A stretch of DNA of 64,000 nt from Neobacillus cucumis (lineage in GTDB: Bacteria; Bacillota; Bacilli; Bacillales_B; DSM-18226), in the NCBI RefSeq assembly GCF_016107705.1, contig NZ_JAEHGC010000009.1:124001-188000 (forward strand), given 5' to 3'. This document shows, piece after piece, positions 53,153 to 62,470 of the stretch. Below the pieces are notes generated by a model that had not been told where the DNA came from, searched no databases, and worked only from the letters and a program-made list of their open reading frames with translations. Positions within the stretch are counted from its first letter, which is position 1. Each line of letters opens with the position of its first letter. A program made the translations under genes and the position numbers.

Positions 53153-54383
53153 AAAAAAGAGTCTTTTATCAGTTTTTTTACCTATCCTTTTGCTTCTTTC
53201 GCTTACAGGTTGCTGGAGTGCGCAAGAAATTAATAATTTGGCCATCATCAATATCATTGGTGTTGATGAGGATAACTCAGGTGATGTGGTCTTAACCGTT
53301 TCTGTTATAAGGCCCAATATGCTTTTTGCGCAGGGCTCTGATTTGCAAGGACCGAAGAAGGAAAGTTTTGTTATCCATTCGGCGTCTGGTAAAAACTTAT
53401 TCGATGCAATGGGAAAGTTGTCAAAATCTATTCCTGAAAAAATTTTTCTTGGTCATGCCAATGTGGTGGTATTTGGAAAAAAAGCCGCCGAGAATCAAAT
53501 GGAAACAGCAATAGATTTTTTTAAACGACAAAATGATTTCCGTCCTAGTATTGAATTGTTTGTAACAAAAGGAAATGCTAGCGATTTGATTAAACAGACT
53601 CCAGTCTTAAATCCAACACTTGCAACAGAATTACACGATTTAGCATTAAGAAATCGTTTTTCTGCAACGAATATGGTAAAAGATATTAGCCAATTTACCA
53701 ATGCCCTTACAAGTGATACGGTCGATCCCTACACTGGGGTAATTAGTTTGTCAGCTATGGAACATGGGAATAGTACTAAGGATTCTTCTTCGAAGAAAGC
53801 AGAAAAAAATACAATTGAACCTCAAGTACTTACTCTTAATGAAACTGCTGTATTTAAAGGTGCCAGCCTAAAAGGCTTTCTTAATGACGATGAAACGAAA
53901 GGACTTCTGTGGTTACTAGGTGACCTTAACCATGAAAATTTGATTTTAGATTGTGGAAGTACAAATAAAGAAGGAACTGTTGGCCTAAATGTAACGAATT
54001 CATCCTCCACAATGGTCCCAACCTTTCCAAATGGACAACCCAAAATGACAGTTACCATTCAAACACAGGCAGATTTGGTTGAGGTAACCTGTAAAAATTT
54101 TACCATTGATACAGTACAAATGGATAAATTAAACAAACAATTTGAAGCTAAAATTAGAGACGAGGCTTTAAGTGCCTTATCCATTGCACAACAAAATTGG
54201 GAAACCGATATCTTTGGGTTTGGTAAAGCAATCTATCGCAAATACCCGGAAAAGTGGGATCAAATAGCCCAGGGCTGGAGAAGCGGCGGCTTGAGGAATA
54301 TGAATGTAGATGTCAATGTTTCAGCAACGATAGATCGCTATGGACTATTGAAAACTCCAAGCAAAGCTAATGAATCGAGGTAG
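53145..54383 (+). CDS. Ger(x)C-family germination lipoprotein
   Basis: 412 residues from the ATG at 53145, overlapping the A gene by 8 bp; GGGGACAAAAG precedes it. Signal peptide with lipobox SLTGC; the mature protein starts CWSAQEINNLAIINIIGVDED, the usual GerC start. Domain about 40-410 (VTKGNASDLIKQTPVLNPTLATELHDL, QWETDIFG-type end). C subunit attached to the outer face of the inner spore membrane. Confidence 0.93.
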   Translation: MTKKKSLLSVFLPILLLLSLTGCWSAQEINNLAIINIIGVDEDNSGDVVLTVSVIRPNMLFAQGSDLQGPKKESFVIHSASGKNLFDAMGKLSKSIPEKIFLGHANVVVFGKKAAENQMETAIDFFKRQNDFRPSIELFVTKGNASDLIKQTPVLNPTLATELHDLALRNRFSATNMVKDISQFTNALTSDTVDPYTGVISLSAMEHGNSTKDSSSKKAEKNTIEPQVLTLNETAVFKGASLKGFLNDDETKGLLWLLGDLNHENLILDCGSTNKEGTVGLNVTNSSSTMVPTFPNGQPKMTVTIQTQADLVEVTCKNFTIDTVQMDKLNKQFEAKIRDEALSALSIAQQNWETDIFGFGKAIYRKYPEKWDQIAQGWRSGGLRNMNVDVNVSATIDRYGLLKTPSKANESR

Positions 54384-54387
54384 TGCA

Positions 54388-54603
54388 ATGAAAATCCTAT
54401 TAAGTCTATTATTTATCCTTTTAATTTTGGCTACTTCAGGGCTTCATATTTACTATGTTTGGAAAAGAAAAGATTATAAGACTTTAGTTATACAATTAGG
54501 AATCATTGGTCTTACAATCATTTTCGGAATTTTTACGATTTATACCGATGATCTATATTCAATTTCTAAACTTTTGAATATGATGAATCCCTTTGGAGTA
54601 TGA
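54388..54603 (+). CDS. small two-helix germinant-receptor D-type protein
   Basis: 71 residues with two hydrophobic segments (about 2-20 and 33-56), MKILLSLLFILLILATSGL... Small two-helix proteins of this kind (D subunits) are encoded in some GerA-type operons of Bacillus and modulate germination. It lies between C and B, 4 bp after the C stop. Assigned by context and shape only. Confidence 0.7.
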   Translation: MKILLSLLFILLILATSGLHIYYVWKRKDYKTLVIQLGIIGLTIIFGIFTIYTDDLYSISKLLNMMNPFGV

Positions 54604-54619
54604 AACGGAGGTATCCTAC

Positions 54620-55726
54620 ATGATTGAGAGAGGCCGAATCAGTAATATCCAAGCAGCGATGCTTGGGATTACTTCTTTAACGATTATCGGACATTTAATA
54701 TTACTCACGATTATTCTCCAGCAAAGTCGACAAGATGGCTGGATTGCTGCCATTTTCGGAACCATTCTAGGGCTGATGGGAATTATAGCGATCGTTAAGT
54801 TATCCCAGACCTTTCCAGGGCTTACACTGATTGAAATTTTATACAGCCAATTTTCATGGGTGGGAAAAATAGTATGTGTTCTCTATCTTTTTTATTTCTT
54901 TATAATGGCTATTCTTGGCGTAAGGCTGTTTGCGGAATCCTATAAGCTTATTATGAGCGACACACCCATGTGGGCTTTTGTTGCAATTATTCTCATGCTT
55001 ACAGGATTCATTGTATATTCAGGATTAGAGTCACTTGGGCGGCTCAATCAAATCATGCTCCCTGTTTTAGTAATTTTTGCTATTGGGGTCGTTTTTTTAA
55101 CGATGGGAGAAAAAAAGGACTATAGTAATTTATTACCGATACTTGGAAATGGGTTTCCTCGAGTTGCCATTGGATCCTTATCGGTGATGGGATGGTTTGG
55201 GGAATTTGTAGTTTTAGGAATGGTTCTTCCGTATGTACAAAATCCCAAAAAACTTGTTAAAACTGGAATCTGGACAGCGGCGATCACACTACTTTTCTTC
55301 CTAGGACCCATTACAGGACCCATTGCCTTGTTCGGTCCTGTAGAGGCAGCAAAAATGTCATTTCCAACCTTTTCAGAAGTCCGTTATATCAGTGCGGGTG
55401 AAGTAATCAATCGTTTTGATGCGATTGCAATCCTTTTTTGGACAGTAGGCTTAATGATCCGGGTCTCCATATTTTATTACGGCCTAAGTCTTGGAATAGG
55501 ACAGATATTTAAATTACGTTCCTACCAGCCTCTAGTAATCCCCTTAGCTTGGATGATTGGTGTTGGATCTTTCATTTTTGTTGAAAACTTTAGTGAGTTA
55601 AACGAGTTTCTTTTACATACGTATGTTCCACTAAATATTTTAATGGGATCATTGATCCCTTTACTTTTATTTATTGTATCCATTGTCATCATTTCCGTTC
55701 AGAAGAAAAAGAGAGAACACGACTAA
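54620..55726 (+). CDS. spore germination receptor B subunit (GerB family)
   Basis: 368 residues, ten hydrophobic segments, amino acid permease-like B subunit. Blocks: ISNIQAAMLGITSLTIIGHLI at the start, GRLNQIMLPVLVIFAIGVVFL, and the FGPVEAAKMSFPTFSEVRYISAGEVINRFDAIAILFWTVG (about 230-270) of the family. ATG at 54620 with ACGGAGG. Ends with KKKREHD. With 51650, 53145 and 54388 it makes an A-C-D-B operon; the common order is A-B-C. Confidence 0.92.
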   Translation: MIERGRISNIQAAMLGITSLTIIGHLILLTIILQQSRQDGWIAAIFGTILGLMGIIAIVKLSQTFPGLTLIEILYSQFSWVGKIVCVLYLFYFFIMAILGVRLFAESYKLIMSDTPMWAFVAIILMLTGFIVYSGLESLGRLNQIMLPVLVIFAIGVVFLTMGEKKDYSNLLPILGNGFPRVAIGSLSVMGWFGEFVVLGMVLPYVQNPKKLVKTGIWTAAITLLFFLGPITGPIALFGPVEAAKMSFPTFSEVRYISAGEVINRFDAIAILFWTVGLMIRVSIFYYGLSLGIGQIFKLRSYQPLVIPLAWMIGVGSFIFVENFSELNEFLLHTYVPLNILMGSLIPLLLFIVSIVIISVQKKKREHD

Positions 55727-55812
55727 TTGTTTAATACAAAATTACATTTTAAGCTGGCATTCTCATAAAGAGTGAGATTAAAGAAGAAAATAGAAACTGG
55801 AGGTGAAATATA

Positions 55813-55992
55813 GTGCCCGAGAATCAACCAAAAGTAACCATACCTTTTTCACCAGAGATTATTGCGGTAATGAAAGATGATCCCGTTTTTCCTCAGCTGG
55901 GCCATCAAAGCTATCCGGAAATATCAAAACGATCCAGTGAAGAAGGGAACAAAATTCCAGAAGAGCAGGGTTCACCCAATTATCCTGAATGA
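55813..55992 (+). CDS. small acidic protein downstream of the ger operon
   Basis: 59 residues, GTG start with a good GGAGGTGAAATATA site: PENQPKVTIPFSPEIIAVMKDD... rich in Pro, Glu and Ser, no membrane segment. Unknown family. It may be co-expressed with the ger operon (86 bp after its stop). Confidence 0.55.
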   Translation: MPENQPKVTIPFSPEIIAVMKDDPVFPQLGHQSYPEISKRSSEEGNKIPEEQGSPNYPE

Positions 55993-56016
55993 TCGAAGCT
56001 AGAAAGGGGTAAAAAA

Positions 56017-56166
56017 ATGGCCAATAATGATAAAGTTCCGGATCTTATCCAACAACCATTAATGTCAACTGGTACCACGGAGCCTGGGTTTGACAGGAAT
56101 ACAAATAAGTCTAAACAGGAGACTAAACCTAAAATTGGTGAGACAATTGTTGGAGATAAGGAATAG
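56017..56166 (+). CDS. small protein, unknown
   Basis: 49 residues: MANNDKVPDLIQQPLMSTG... with many Lys, Asn and Gly; ATG preceded by GAAAGGGGT. 24 bp after the previous small gene, followed by a terminator (56205-56232). Character is like small spore proteins, not shown. Confidence 0.55.
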   Translation: MANNDKVPDLIQQPLMSTGTTEPGFDRNTNKSKQETKPKIGETIVGDKE

Positions 56167-56204
56167 ATTGTGATATATCAGGTGACCTACTAAGTAAAGC
56201 GACG

Positions 56205-56232
56205 CAGCCAAAAACTTTTGGCTGTTTTTTTC
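56205..56232 (+). terminator. Rho-independent terminator
   Basis: CAGCCAAAA/TTTTGGCTG with 2-nt loop and seven T. Confidence 0.8.
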
Positions 56233-56384
56233 GTGTGTGGATTTTACTGCACTTTTTGGACAAAAAAAGGCGTTTTTCATTCGCCCCTTTTTCAGTTAAT
56301 CACTGTAAAATTCCCCCTTCCATGAATAGTCTATAGGAGGCTAAAAACTTACTGCATTTTATTTTACCGAGAGGTGTGATGGGG

Positions 56385-56492
56385 ATGGGGAAAAGTTCAA
56401 ATAACAACAAGAAACAAAATAGCAACAGCAATAACAAAAACAAAAGCAATAGTTCAAAAAACAATAACCAAAAGAATAATAAGAAAAAATAG
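56385..56492 (+). CDS. tiny Asn/Lys/Ser-rich protein
   Basis: 35 residues, MGKSSNNNKKQNSNSNNKNK... nearly only Asn, Lys, Ser and Gln. A GAGGTG ribosome site at 56371-56376 favours the ATG at 56385 over that at 56379. Such low-complexity proteins are known in Bacillus spores, but this one is not a family I can name. Own terminator follows. Confidence 0.6.
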   Translation: MGKSSNNNKKQNSNSNNKNKSNSSKNNNQKNNKKK

Positions 56493-56501
56493 ATGCATTT
56501 T

Positions 56502-56533
56502 AAAAAAGAAGAGGCGTACCTCTTCTTTTTTTT
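56502..56533 (+). terminator. Rho-independent terminator
   Basis: AAAAAAGAAGAGG/CCTCTTCTTTTTTTT with a 5-nt loop just after the Asn-rich protein. Confidence 0.85.
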
Positions 56534-56626
56534 GTACAACTGAAATCACAAATTAGACTGGGGGATAAATGAAATGAAAAGTCTTATTAATGGGGGATTC
56601 TATGACAAAAAAACAGGTATATTTTT

Positions 56627-57175
56627 TTACTCTAAATCATCTATAGGTATTACATCGGTTATGTGGAGTGGTTCCTGAGAAAAAAGACAATACAAGTCTG
56701 TAACTCCGTTTTGTTGCTCCGAATTTCGTAGGACAAAACCTTCGAATCCTATTTTCATAAGGCTGTTTCGGAATTCAGAATTGGCCTCTTCTTTATTTAA
56801 GAGAATTGCTTGATCCTCCCAGGCTTTTTTGGCACCTAGATAATCACAGTATTTGTCACGTTCTTTCATAAATAAATCATAAGAATCCTCTGAATTCGAT
56901 TTATATTCCTTAAGATTTGGTTCGTCCACATAGACTTTATAGATAAAACCACGGACCGGCCTTTCAAACTGCACTACTTTCGGTTCTCCATCCTCCCAAA
57001 ATTCCATATCGGATTTTTGAATGATAGTCTCCGTACCCATTGCGTAGGGTTTTGCCGATTGGAGATCTGATGTAAACCAATATCCAATCGTATCGATGCC
57101 ATTATTTACATTTTGAACAGGTGTTTCATTATTAAAATGATCAAATTTTCTTATCGAGCCAAGATAACCAATCAT
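56627..57175 (-). CDS. unassigned protein, possible ADP-ribosyltransferase-like fold
   Basis: 182 residues from the third ATG at 57175, chosen because GGAGGT lies 7 bases before it. The blocks TIGYWFTSDLQSAKPYAMG (about 30-48) and the later IGFEGFVLRNSEQQNGVTDLYCLF look like ART-PolyVal/DUF-type folds that have GYWFTxDxxxAKxYA and a DG-I pattern. No catalytic Glu motif is clear. It may be a phage- or toxin-derived gene; neighbours give no hint. Confidence 0.5.
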   Translation of the reverse strand: MIGYLGSIRKFDHFNNETPVQNVNNGIDTIGYWFTSDLQSAKPYAMGTETIIQKSDMEFWEDGEPKVVQFERPVRGFIYKVYVDEPNLKEYKSNSEDSYDLFMKERDKYCDYLGAKKAWEDQAILLNKEEANSEFRNSLMKIGFEGFVLRNSEQQNGVTDLYCLFSQEPLHITDVIPIDDLE

Positions 57176-57240
57176 ATACATGACCTCCATTTTTAGTTTA
57201 GCCTAATTTTTGGGTGTTTATTGATACAATCCAGAAGGTA

Positions 57241-57400
57241 GTTGAAGGACGAAATTATAAGGATGATGTTGGAAAACGTCCTTCATAAGGGTAATGAAGG
57301 AAGAAATCGTAAAAAGAAGCGAGAAAACGTCCTTCATAAAAGAGATGAAGGACGAAATCGTGAATGAAAAGCTGGAAAATATCCTTCATAAAGGTGTTGG
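57241..57400 (+). repeat. three tandem ~52-bp hairpin repeats (GAAGGACG family)
   Basis: Units at 57242, 57294 and 57345 (period 52, 51). Each has TTGAAGGACG or ATGAAGGAAG/ATGAAGGACG and a later CGTCCTTCAT or ATCCTTCAT that can pair. Same framework as 31479-31690 with changed stem bases. Confidence 0.8.
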
Positions 57401-57485
57401 ATTATTTCGAGGCAGGGAACCTTTCCCACTTTTTCCTTTGAAAAAAGGCCCTCCCCAAACAGGAAGGACCTTCATAAAAATCGCA

Positions 57486-60400
57486 TTACATATTCTGTTC
57501 AACCTTCGCCATAGCAGCTTCCTGTGTGACATTCCCATTTCGCTTTAGTTTATTCCATCCAACTGTAACGCCTTTAATTGCAGAGAAGATGGATTTGATT
57601 ACGACATACGTCATCAGCTGTTTATACAAGATGCGTTGTAGAAACAAGGAAGCCAGTGGTTTTGGACTTTCTTTTTCCAAACTGAATGCATAAAGAGCAG
57701 TAGCGAAATCAAGTACATAAAACAGGATAAACCCAATCGAGGCTCTACCTGGGTGCTCACCAAAAAGGGCGAGAATGAACAAGAAATCCGCAATCGGCGA
57801 GATCGTTTGATAAAGATATTGGAATATCCACATGTTTGGCAGGCCGATATATCCTAATGATGGGTGCTTTATATTAAATAAAGCCCCTCGATGTTTCCAT
57901 AGGCATTGCAGGGTCCCATAAACCCATCGGTAACGCTGCTTTGCCAGGCTTTTTAGATCCTCCGGAACCTCTGTATAGGCGTAGGCCTTTTCCTCAAATT
58001 CAATCTTTTTCCCTTGTCGTAAAAGGGTTAGCGTGATATCGGTGTCCTCTGCCAGTGTATCTTCTTGAAAGTATCCCGCTTCTTCCACCGCTGTTTTTCT
58101 CCATGCCCCGATTGCACCTGGTACAACCGTAATGCAGTTGAGCGTGGCAAAAGCTCTTCTTTCCAGGTTAAAGCCGGTCACATATTCGATATGCTGCCAG
58201 TTTGTAAGGAGGTTCCCCTTATTACCAACCTTGACATTACCTGAAACAGCCGCAACCTTTTCGTTTTTAAAATGGTTCACAAGCAGGGTGATGGCGTTCT
58301 CGGCAATGAGTGTATCCGCATCAAGCGCCACTACGATTTCTCCTTTTGCTTCTTTAAAACCAAGATTCACGGCCGTGGATTTTCCGCCATTGCTTTTTTT
58401 AATTAACCGAACCCGACGATGGTTTGCATACATTTTTTGAACTACACCAGCCGTATCATCCTTTGATCCATCGTCAATGACCAGCACCTCAAATGCAGGA
58501 TAGTCACTCGATAAAATCGAATCAATCGTTTTGCAAATGACTTTTTCCTCGTTGTAGGCCGCGATCACGACACTCGTAAAAGGGGTAAAGCTAGGATCTA
58601 TCTCCGTTTTTTTATACCGTTTTACCTGCCTGCTGGAAAGGAAAACAAAGAGCAGCAGACGTAAAATTCCTAATACAATTGCGGAATAGAACAGCACGTT
58701 TAACCCTGAACGCCAGCCTTGTACCAGCATAAATATCGCCCGATCATAGACAAAATAAGGTCGGTCTGCATCGGCAGGGGGCATGATCTGTTGATTATTT
58801 TTCCCAATAAGATCAGAAATGGTAGTAAAGGTATAACCCTGTTGTTTAAGTTCTTTTATCAAGATCGGCAGTGCCTCTACTGTATGGGAGCGGTCACCGC
58901 CGGCATCGTGCATCAAGATAATATTACCTTCCGGCAGTTGATCCAATACCCGCTTTACAATTTCTTGACTAGATGGCCTTTGCCAATCCTCCGAGTCAAT
59001 AGCTTCACCGACCATGGTATAACCCATTTCCTGCGCCCGCCATATCGGCAGCAGTTCGTCCCTTGAGCTCGGTTCTGCATCGGCGACATACGGCGGGCGG
59101 AAAAGATTCATTGAATGCCCGGTAATTTCCTGAAACAGCCGCTGATTTGCATTGAGCTCAACTTTGGTTTGAGTTGATGTCGTGGACGCAACATTTGGAT
59201 GTGTAAAGGTATGACTGCCGATTTCATGGCCTTCATTATACATCCTTTTCACCAGTTCCGGGTGTTGCAAGGCATTTTGGCCCACGATAAAGAAGGCTGC
59301 TTTTATATGATTCTTTTTCAGAATGTCCAATATTTCTGGTGTATATTTTGGATCCGGTCCATCATCAAAGGTAAGGACTACTTTCTTCCGTTCCACATTG
59401 CCAGAACGAACCACTTCGAAAGGCATTGGTAATTTTGTATAGGATTCATTTTGAATCCACCCCTGTGCATCGGTTTGAATCGTTCTGTGTCCATTTTGTG
59501 CTGGAGAAGCAATTTTTAAAATCTCTCCATCGCCTGTATACTGAACGGGTTCAGGACTGACCAGGGTTTTAAGAGATTCGGATGGATCATTCATTTCCTT
59601 TGGTTTATTGATGTACTTCCAAATCGCAGGATCTTCAGAACCGAGGCGCCAAACGGCAATTCCTTTTGAACCTGTCTCCATCACTGTTTTCATTTGATTA
59701 TAAAAGGTTGCACCATCTAAAAACCAAACAATATGGTTTTTTCCATCTATTTTGTAACGGAAATAGGGGTTGCCTGCTTGTTTATTCCAAAATATTTGCA
59801 GGTTGGTGCCGATTCCGAGATTCATGATATCCCCGAATGTCATGGTTTCAGCTGGCCATTTAGCATTTTCTTCCCAGTCGTACCCAAAGCTTCCGAGACT
59901 CACAATTAATTTTTCAGAAGGGATTGGGAGCTGGTTTAAACTCTCTTTTACCCAATCCGTTGGGGCAACAGGACCAGGTTTACTCGTGGAGTTGTGCTGG
60001 TCATAGAGCATAACAATCATACGGTCAACCTTGGATGCTAATGAAGCATAGTCAAAACTATTGTTCATTGGCGGAATATCCATTGTGACCATGAGATCAT
60101 GCTCGTGAAAAGCTTTCGAAGCTTTATCCATAAAAACAGTTAAATTCGCTTTGTCCCTTTGCTGGACGCCTTCAAAATCTATATTGATCCCGTCAAAGTG
60201 ATTGGTTTTTACATATGCTAACAAATTGTTTATCAAACGGTCTTCAGCCCCGGGTGTCGTAAATAAACGATGGAGAGTTTCACCATCCCATTTATTGTTG
60301 ATGTAATTATTCACTAAAGGGAGAACCTTAATTTGGTGTTTTTTTGCCTCGGCCTTTATAGACGAGTCTGTGCTTGTCTTTAAGGTGAGGTCAGAATTGA

Positions 60401-61193
60401 GCTGAAGCCACTCTGGGATGAGTGTTGTCATGGAATGGATGTGTTTATTAAATGATGCTTTACTGTTTTCATCCCAGTTGACGTAAAAACCATATATTTC
60501 TTGTTTGCTTGTCTGTTGAATCCCTTGATTATTTTTTTGAATAAGCGGGGAAGGATTCGTTTTCTGGAACTGTGCGGCTAACTGTTCCTCATTTAAGGGT
60601 TGATTAACAGGAACTATCCCACTCGTTTCCGCCGTTTTACTCAATTGCAGTTCTGGAAACATTGGATTTGTATACAGGCTATCTATAAAAATCATTGAAA
60701 CTAAAAGGATGAATACACTAAAGCCTGTGGTCATTCGAATGATAATCGACCAGCGCCTTTTAGCAGGATCAAGAAAAACATGTTCTTGGTCGCGTTCATT
60801 TTTCTTCAGTCCTAAATTATAGAACCAATGGAAGAAAAAGAAGCAGGAAAGACCGATTAACCCTCCAAAAATCCCAGTTGTAATGGATTGGGTAAGCTGT
60901 ATTTTTGTTTTTAGGGTGGAGGATAGCCAGTCATTCATATATCCTTCCATGGCCTCTAAATTTAGGAACGGTAAGTGACGAACCATCGGAATAAAAATGG
61001 TGATCAACGTTCCAAAGAATAAAGCAATAATATTAAGACGGAAAATGAGGGAAAAGGCAAGCATTAATGGAATTCTAGCACTATATAAAGGTATAAAACC
61101 CAAGAAAAATCCAAGTGTACTCGCCACCGCCCCGCCACTTCCCGTAACAGGCGCAAACAACGATCGAACCATCCACCTAAAAATTCGATTCAT
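57486..61193 (-). CDS. GH18-polysaccharide deacetylase-GT2 multidomain membrane protein
   Basis: 1235 residues. The N-terminus (1-180) is a DUF2062-like membrane region with 3-4 segments, then a GH18 domain (HFDGINIDFEG near 365, the DxxDxDxE motif), then a CE4 NodB domain (VVLTFDDGPDPKYTPEIL, near 640, and SHTFTHPN), a membrane segment pair, and a GT2 domain (VVIAAYNEEKV, LVIDDGSKDDT, ALDADT, EDTDITL, KQRYRWVYG) with terminal membrane segments. The combination matches synthesis (GT), deacetylation and cutting of poly-N-acetylglucosamine-type polymers. ATG at 61193 has AAAGGAGGAATC. Confidence 0.9.
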   Translation of the reverse strand: MNRIFRWMVRSLFAPVTGSGGAVASTLGFFLGFIPLYSARIPLMLAFSLIFRLNIIALFFGTLITIFIPMVRHLPFLNLEAMEGYMNDWLSSTLKTKIQLTQSITTGIFGGLIGLSCFFFFHWFYNLGLKKNERDQEHVFLDPAKRRWSIIIRMTTGFSVFILLVSMIFIDSLYTNPMFPELQLSKTAETSGIVPVNQPLNEEQLAAQFQKTNPSPLIQKNNQGIQQTSKQEIYGFYVNWDENSKASFNKHIHSMTTLIPEWLQLNSDLTLKTSTDSSIKAEAKKHQIKVLPLVNNYINNKWDGETLHRLFTTPGAEDRLINNLLAYVKTNHFDGINIDFEGVQQRDKANLTVFMDKASKAFHEHDLMVTMDIPPMNNSFDYASLASKVDRMIVMLYDQHNSTSKPGPVAPTDWVKESLNQLPIPSEKLIVSLGSFGYDWEENAKWPAETMTFGDIMNLGIGTNLQIFWNKQAGNPYFRYKIDGKNHIVWFLDGATFYNQMKTVMETGSKGIAVWRLGSEDPAIWKYINKPKEMNDPSESLKTLVSPEPVQYTGDGEILKIASPAQNGHRTIQTDAQGWIQNESYTKLPMPFEVVRSGNVERKKVVLTFDDGPDPKYTPEILDILKKNHIKAAFFIVGQNALQHPELVKRMYNEGHEIGSHTFTHPNVASTTSTQTKVELNANQRLFQEITGHSMNLFRPPYVADAEPSSRDELLPIWRAQEMGYTMVGEAIDSEDWQRPSSQEIVKRVLDQLPEGNIILMHDAGGDRSHTVEALPILIKELKQQGYTFTTISDLIGKNNQQIMPPADADRPYFVYDRAIFMLVQGWRSGLNVLFYSAIVLGILRLLLFVFLSSRQVKRYKKTEIDPSFTPFTSVVIAAYNEEKVICKTIDSILSSDYPAFEVLVIDDGSKDDTAGVVQKMYANHRRVRLIKKSNGGKSTAVNLGFKEAKGEIVVALDADTLIAENAITLLVNHFKNEKVAAVSGNVKVGNKGNLLTNWQHIEYVTGFNLERRAFATLNCITVVPGAIGAWRKTAVEEAGYFQEDTLAEDTDITLTLLRQGKKIEFEEKAYAYTEVPEDLKSLAKQRYRWVYGTLQCLWKHRGALFNIKHPSLGYIGLPNMWIFQYLYQTISPIADFLFILALFGEHPGRASIGFILFYVLDFATALYAFSLEKESPKPLASLFLQRILYKQLMTYVVIKSIFSAIKGVTVGWNKLKRNGNVTQEAAMAKVEQNM

Positions 61194-61507
61194 AAGATTC
61201 CTCCTTTGGTGTTGGGTGACAGGCACCGTTCGTGGACTTTTTGATGAAATTGTCTGTCTCCAGTGGACAGTGTTTTTTCGACAAAAAATGACTACCAACA
61301 GAAGGTTAGGATGTGGGTGCGGGATTATGGGGGTAGAATGGAAGGTTTTCATTTTTTGATGGTTTAGGACTATGTTTTTGGGTTTAATTACCTTGAAGAA
61401 TAGAGATAAAATAAGTAAATTTGACTATACCGAATACCCCCAGAAACTCTATGAATTGGTCGAATTTTGTAGGGCGATTGCGCGTAAAAAGATAAGAGGA
61501 GAAACAA
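61194..61507. other. intergenic region between divergent genes
   Basis: 314 bp; holds both promoters. GTGACAGGCACC (61207-61218) is a fragment of a repeat motif also seen at 15303-15353, and TGTCTCCAGTGGACA is a small dyad. I see no gene. Confidence 0.4.
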
Positions 61508-62194
61508 ATGAATAAACTGACTAAAGGAGCTCTCACGATGGTGTTAGTGGGATCAGTTACGTTTTCTGTCACGAATGCCTTGTTTGGAGATACTATAAAA
61601 CAAATCACGCAAGGAAATGATGTAACAGAGTCTGAGAACCAAAAAATTACGGATCAAATGGACAATCTCGAAAAAACAGGGAAGAATCAACCACAAAAAT
61701 CAGCAAATAACGTGAACCAAGCGGAAAAAACGGTGGCTGAAGGTAATTTAGTAAATAAAGCAGTGACCGTAGCAATACAAGAAACTCCAAAAGAAAAAAA
61801 TGTGGAGGCTCAAACAGCAAAAACGACTGTAAAAGACGTGAAAATTACGGCTTCACATCCTAGCACTGCACCAAAAACGGTTGTAACGAATGAAAAGAAG
61901 AGTGATAAAGTTGTAGTACCAATTCAAAAGAATACTACAACAACTAGAACTGCCTCAACGACCATTCATTCAACAGCCCCTGCGACTCATACTACTACTT
62001 CGAGTCAAAATTCCACTACAACGGGGTCAACAGGGAATAGGACATCAAGCACAAAGTCAGTGGCCAATACTGCTCCAAAGTCCTCAACAACTACGACAAC
62101 AACAAGCAATCATGGACAACAGGTTTCACAAGCAGCAATAGAAAAGGCTGCGATCCGTCAAGATACCAAAGAAAATAATGGAAAGAACAAGTAA
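61508..62194 (+). CDS. exported Thr/Lys/Ser-rich protein
   Basis: 228 residues with an N-terminal signal-like segment (MNKLTKGALTMVLVGSVTFSVTNALFG), then a low-complexity region rich in Thr, Lys, Ser, Asn and Val, for example TTTTRTASTTIHSTAP. No cell-wall anchor motif. Probably a secreted or membrane-tethered stalk-like protein. GAGGAGAAACA precedes the ATG. Confidence 0.65.
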   Translation: MNKLTKGALTMVLVGSVTFSVTNALFGDTIKQITQGNDVTESENQKITDQMDNLEKTGKNQPQKSANNVNQAEKTVAEGNLVNKAVTVAIQETPKEKNVEAQTAKTTVKDVKITASHPSTAPKTVVTNEKKSDKVVVPIQKNTTTTRTASTTIHSTAPATHTTTSSQNSTTTGSTGNRTSSTKSVANTAPKSSTTTTTTSNHGQQVSQAAIEKAAIRQDTKENNGKNK

Positions 62195-62224
62195 AGGATC
62201 GCCAAGAAGGCGATCCTTTTTTCA
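62193..62224 (+). terminator. Rho-independent terminator
   Basis: AAGGATCGCC and GGCGATCCTT stem with a 5-nt loop and T-run. Confidence 0.85.
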
Positions 62225-62267
62225 ACTCATTATTCTAACGAGTCTATTTTCCTTAAATTCTTCCACT

Positions 62268-62435
62268 TTAATATTTTACACATTTAAATATCATGTCAAC
62301 ATTTTTCTTGGTATTTACCATGATTTTTTTCCGGAATTCTTTTGCTTTTTTGAAGGCCTCCATCATTCCTGATGCTTCAATCTTTATTTCTCGAGGACTC
62401 ACTGCTTCATCCAAGAGAAAGATATATTGTCTCAT
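62268..62435 (-). CDS. 55-residue protein under predicted catabolite control
   Basis: 55 residues, MRQYIFLLDEAVSPREIKIE... with an amphipathic middle (MMEAFKKAKEFRKKIMV) and a basic end. GGGTGAATAC precedes the ATG. Upstream on the minus strand are TTGTAA, a 17-bp spacer and TATACT, with a cre site over the -35. No known family; the frame is short but supported by a full promoter. Confidence 0.6.
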   Translation of the reverse strand: MRQYIFLLDEAVSPREIKIEASGMMEAFKKAKEFRKKIMVNTKKNVDMIFKCVKY

Positions 62436-62470
62436 GTTGTATTCACCCTTCGAACAGTAATTTAGTATAA

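Noticed and set aside
57294..57548. Plus-strand 84-codon frame over the hairpin repeats
   Set aside because: It follows repeat units and then runs antisense to the end of the GT2 gene; no independent coding signal.
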